Origin: Gracilibacillus halotolerans
Lineage (GTDB): Bacteria; Bacillota; Bacilli; Bacillales; Amphibacillaceae
Length of the DNA: 64,000 nucleotides
Reading direction: 5' to 3'
Assembly: GCF_014206945.1 (NCBI RefSeq)
Contig: NZ_JACHON010000001.1
Coordinates: 431,529 to 495,528 of the forward strand
The notes under the pieces: generated by a model
What the model was told of the DNA's origin: nothing
Database searches by the model: none
What the model saw: only the letters and a program-made list of their open reading frames with translations
Shown: positions 62,715-64,000 of the stretch, one piece after another
Position numbering within the stretch: position 1 is the stretch's first letter
How the letters are laid out: every line of letters begins with the position of its first letter
Made by a program: the position numbers and the translations under genes

Positions 62715-62732
62715 ACTAAATAAAATACTAAA

Positions 62733-62747
62733 TAATAATAATTATAA
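62733..62747 (-). promoter_or_regulatory. fur: Second PerR-box-like site upstream of fur
   Basis: TTATAATTATTATTA on the minus strand, one mismatch to the PerR consensus. Its centre is 33 bases from that of the first box, about three helical turns. Confidence 0.45.
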
Positions 62748-62758
62748 CTTAATAATCA

Positions 62759-63391
62759 TTACATTATGTTGGCTACCCATCGCATCGCCTCGAACGATAC
62801 AATCGATTCTAAAAATGCAGCAACCCCTGCAATGGCAACTAGAATCACAAATGTTGCTACATAGCGTGTAAATGTTTGCATGATAGAATGTTTATATCGT
62901 TTAGAAACAATACTTTGAATTAGATTAAGTGAGAAAATCATTGCAATACTACAAGCACCAATATAGAGCGGTATTAAAATTAGGTTTTGTGGTGCTATTG
63001 CAGAAAAAGCAAACAAAAGCCCTTGTGTTCCTAATTGATTAACAAAAAAACCAACCGTAAATCCAATAGCTACCCCTTTTAAAAACAAAAGTACCCAGAT
63101 AACTGGCATACCGATTACCGCAAACCCTAAGAAAAAGAGAACTGCTAATGTTTGAATATGATAAATAAAAGAATTTTTAAATATATTATTATTGGTAAGA
63201 GCATCCTCTTGTAAATAGCCATGAAAAAACCTTTCTAGATAAAAGAATAAATCTTGTTTTTGAGGAAATGCCATACTATTCACAATAATCGCTCCGAATA
63301 TTATTCCTGTAAGAAATAATATAATCGTAAATATATAGATTGTATGGTATTTTTCCATATGAGTTATCCAATTGCTTTGTCTAATCCGCAT
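62759..63391 (-). CDS. spoIIM: Stage II sporulation protein M
   Basis: Polytopic membrane protein (210 residues, about five helices) of the DMP complex with SpoIID and SpoIIP, which removes septal peptidoglycan and drives engulfment. Family features are the N-terminal basic start followed by a helix (IYIFTIILFLTGIIFGAIIV) and the central LLFLKGVAIGFTVGFFVNQLG. It lies upstream of fur, as in B. subtilis. The ribosome site GGAAGTGG is modest. A weak sigma-E-like -10 (CATAGATT) is about 35 bases upstream. Confidence 0.93.
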   Translation of the reverse strand: MRIRQSNWITHMEKYHTIYIFTIILFLTGIIFGAIIVNSMAFPQKQDLFFYLERFFHGYLQEDALTNNNIFKNSFIYHIQTLAVLFFLGFAVIGMPVIWVLLFLKGVAIGFTVGFFVNQLGTQGLLFAFSAIAPQNLILIPLYIGACSIAMIFSLNLIQSIVSKRYKHSIMQTFTRYVATFVILVAIAGVAAFLESIVSFEAMRWVANIM

Positions 63392-63455
63392 CTATTTCCA
63401 CTTCCTTCACTTAGATTGTTAGTTCAAATCTATGAAAGAAATGGTAGAAATAGAA

Positions 63456-64000
63456 CTAGCCATTTTTTATTACTTTTCCGTATTTCCCCCCGCCTCCTTG
63501 CTGTATAGCAAGATTTCCATTTCGAAGGGCCAAAATATTATCCGTTATTTTTATATCAACCACTCTCTTTAAATCTTCTTCTGTCGCTTGGTGGATAATG
63601 CTCATTTCCGTCCCAAACGTATTCAGAAGTTTATCTAACGTTTTCGGTCCAATCCCTGGAACAAAGTCTAATGGGACTTGATAAACGTAAGGTGGTCGCT
63701 TTCGTATTGTCTGATCACTTGTTCTTAATTCTTCAATTCTCTGTTTCACACCCTTAACCATTCGCATGCTGCCACACTGTGTACAAGGTAATTCTGTAAT
63801 AGGATGGAGACATTTTTCGCAAACTGTTGTATGATATTTTCCTAATTTAGGATTCATACCATAATTCGTTCTAATACCACGCCCGTCTTTTTCATGTAAT
63901 GCGAGCTTCAGTTCTAAAAAGTTCGCCTCTTTCATTGCTATCGTTTGATATTCTCTTGCAATTTTACTTGCGGAATGGGCGTCTGAATTCGTTACAAAGG
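63456..64000 (-). CDS. yqxK: Endonuclease Q-like PHP/helicase-type protein, 3' part (YqxK type, cut by window edge)
   Basis: The frame stays open to the right edge; the ATG at 63935 is internal, because the residues before it (FVTNSDAHSASKIAREYQTI) contain the SDAH metal motif of a PHP phosphoesterase domain. After it come a zinc finger (CEKC...CTQC) and a helix-hairpin-helix VPGIGPKTLDKLLNTFG near the C-terminus. This combination (PHP, Zn, HhH) is that of the endonuclease Q / TIGR00375 family, about 390 residues when complete, which cuts DNA 5' of deaminated bases in archaea. B. subtilis has yqxK at this place, upstream of spoIIM. Confidence 0.85.
   Translation of the reverse strand, partial: FVTNSDAHSASKIAREYQTIAMKEANFLELKLALHEKDGRGIRTNYGMNPKLGKYHTTVCEKCLHPITELPCTQCGSMRMVKGVKQRIEELRTSDQTIRKRPPYVYQVPLDFVPGIGPKTLDKLLNTFGTEMSIIHQATEEDLKRVVDIKITDNILALRNGNLAIQQGGGGKYGKVIKNG

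Noticed and set aside
63456-63935. A complete 159-residue gene starting at the ATG at 63935
   Set aside because: The frame stays open to the window edge and the residues before this ATG hold the SDAH metal motif of the PHP domain, so the ATG is internal and the gene is cut by the edge.

Overview
The window is a stretch of chromosome from a low-GC, endospore-forming member of the Bacillaceae. Gene order follows the Bacillus subtilis hepT-to-yqxK segment closely, and the AT-rich style and the gene losses would fit an Oceanobacillus/Virgibacillus/Ornithinibacillus-type genome (inference; no 16S or ribosomal gene is present to settle it). Almost every gene is on the minus strand. The exceptions are ansA, fer, a 29-residue YjcZ-type protein and the regulator of a transport cluster. 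No rRNA, tRNA, IS element, prophage or CRISPR array was seen.

Layout, left to right. 1-2.3 kb: menaquinone side-chain genes (hepT start, menG, hepS) and HU (hbs); the mtrAB pair found here in B. subtilis is absent. 2.7-10.3 kb: spoIVA, yphF, yphE, spoVIF, gpsA, der, the YIEGIA pair and yphA. 10.4-16.1 kb: an S1-domain protein, plsC, cmk, the c-di-GMP-binding ypfA, and the germination pair sleB-ypeB. 16.4-23.1 kb: prsW, ansA (in the place of gudB), ypdA, ypbD, recS, ypbB, fer. 23.2-31.2 kb: rsiX-sigX, a DUF4430 lipoprotein with an ECF S component, resD-resC-resB-resA and rluB; the sensor kinase resE is missing from its usual place. 31.2-37.6 kb: spmAB-dacB, scpAB, a lone ribT, ppiB, lysA and small membrane peptides. 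37.8-43.5 kb: a short spoVA operon (AA, AB, AF only) and spoIIAA-spoIIAB-sigF, then dacF.

43.6-57.3 kb is the accessory island. It holds two solute-binding proteins, two pairs of CUT1-type sugar permeases, a membrane-anchored DUF5696 protein, an NHL-TPR-Yip1 membrane protein and a divergently transcribed ArsR-type regulator with a beta-rich C-terminal domain. It carries no ATPase and no recognised glycoside hydrolase, and it sits between dacF and the deoB-punA-pdp operon. It is the best candidate in the window for an undescribed system. I read it as a surface glycan or oligosaccharide capture and import apparatus that borrows an MsmX-like ATPase, but the substrate cannot be told from sequence.

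57.4-64 kb: nucleoside salvage (pdp, punA, deoB), xerD, yqzK, fur with two PerR-box-like sites, spoIIM and the 3' part of a yqxK-type endonuclease Q-like gene.

Regulatory reading: candidate promoters were found by eye for sigma-E (spoIVA, dacB), sigma-G (sleB, spoVAA), sigma-K (spoVIF, the YjcZ-type gene), sigma-H (spoIIAA), sigma-F/G (dacF), sigma-X (sigX itself) and sigma-A (hbs, fer, resD, fur, the island). Many start codons were moved downstream of the longest open frame because a Shine-Dalgarno sequence, and in several cases an upstream promoter, decides them.
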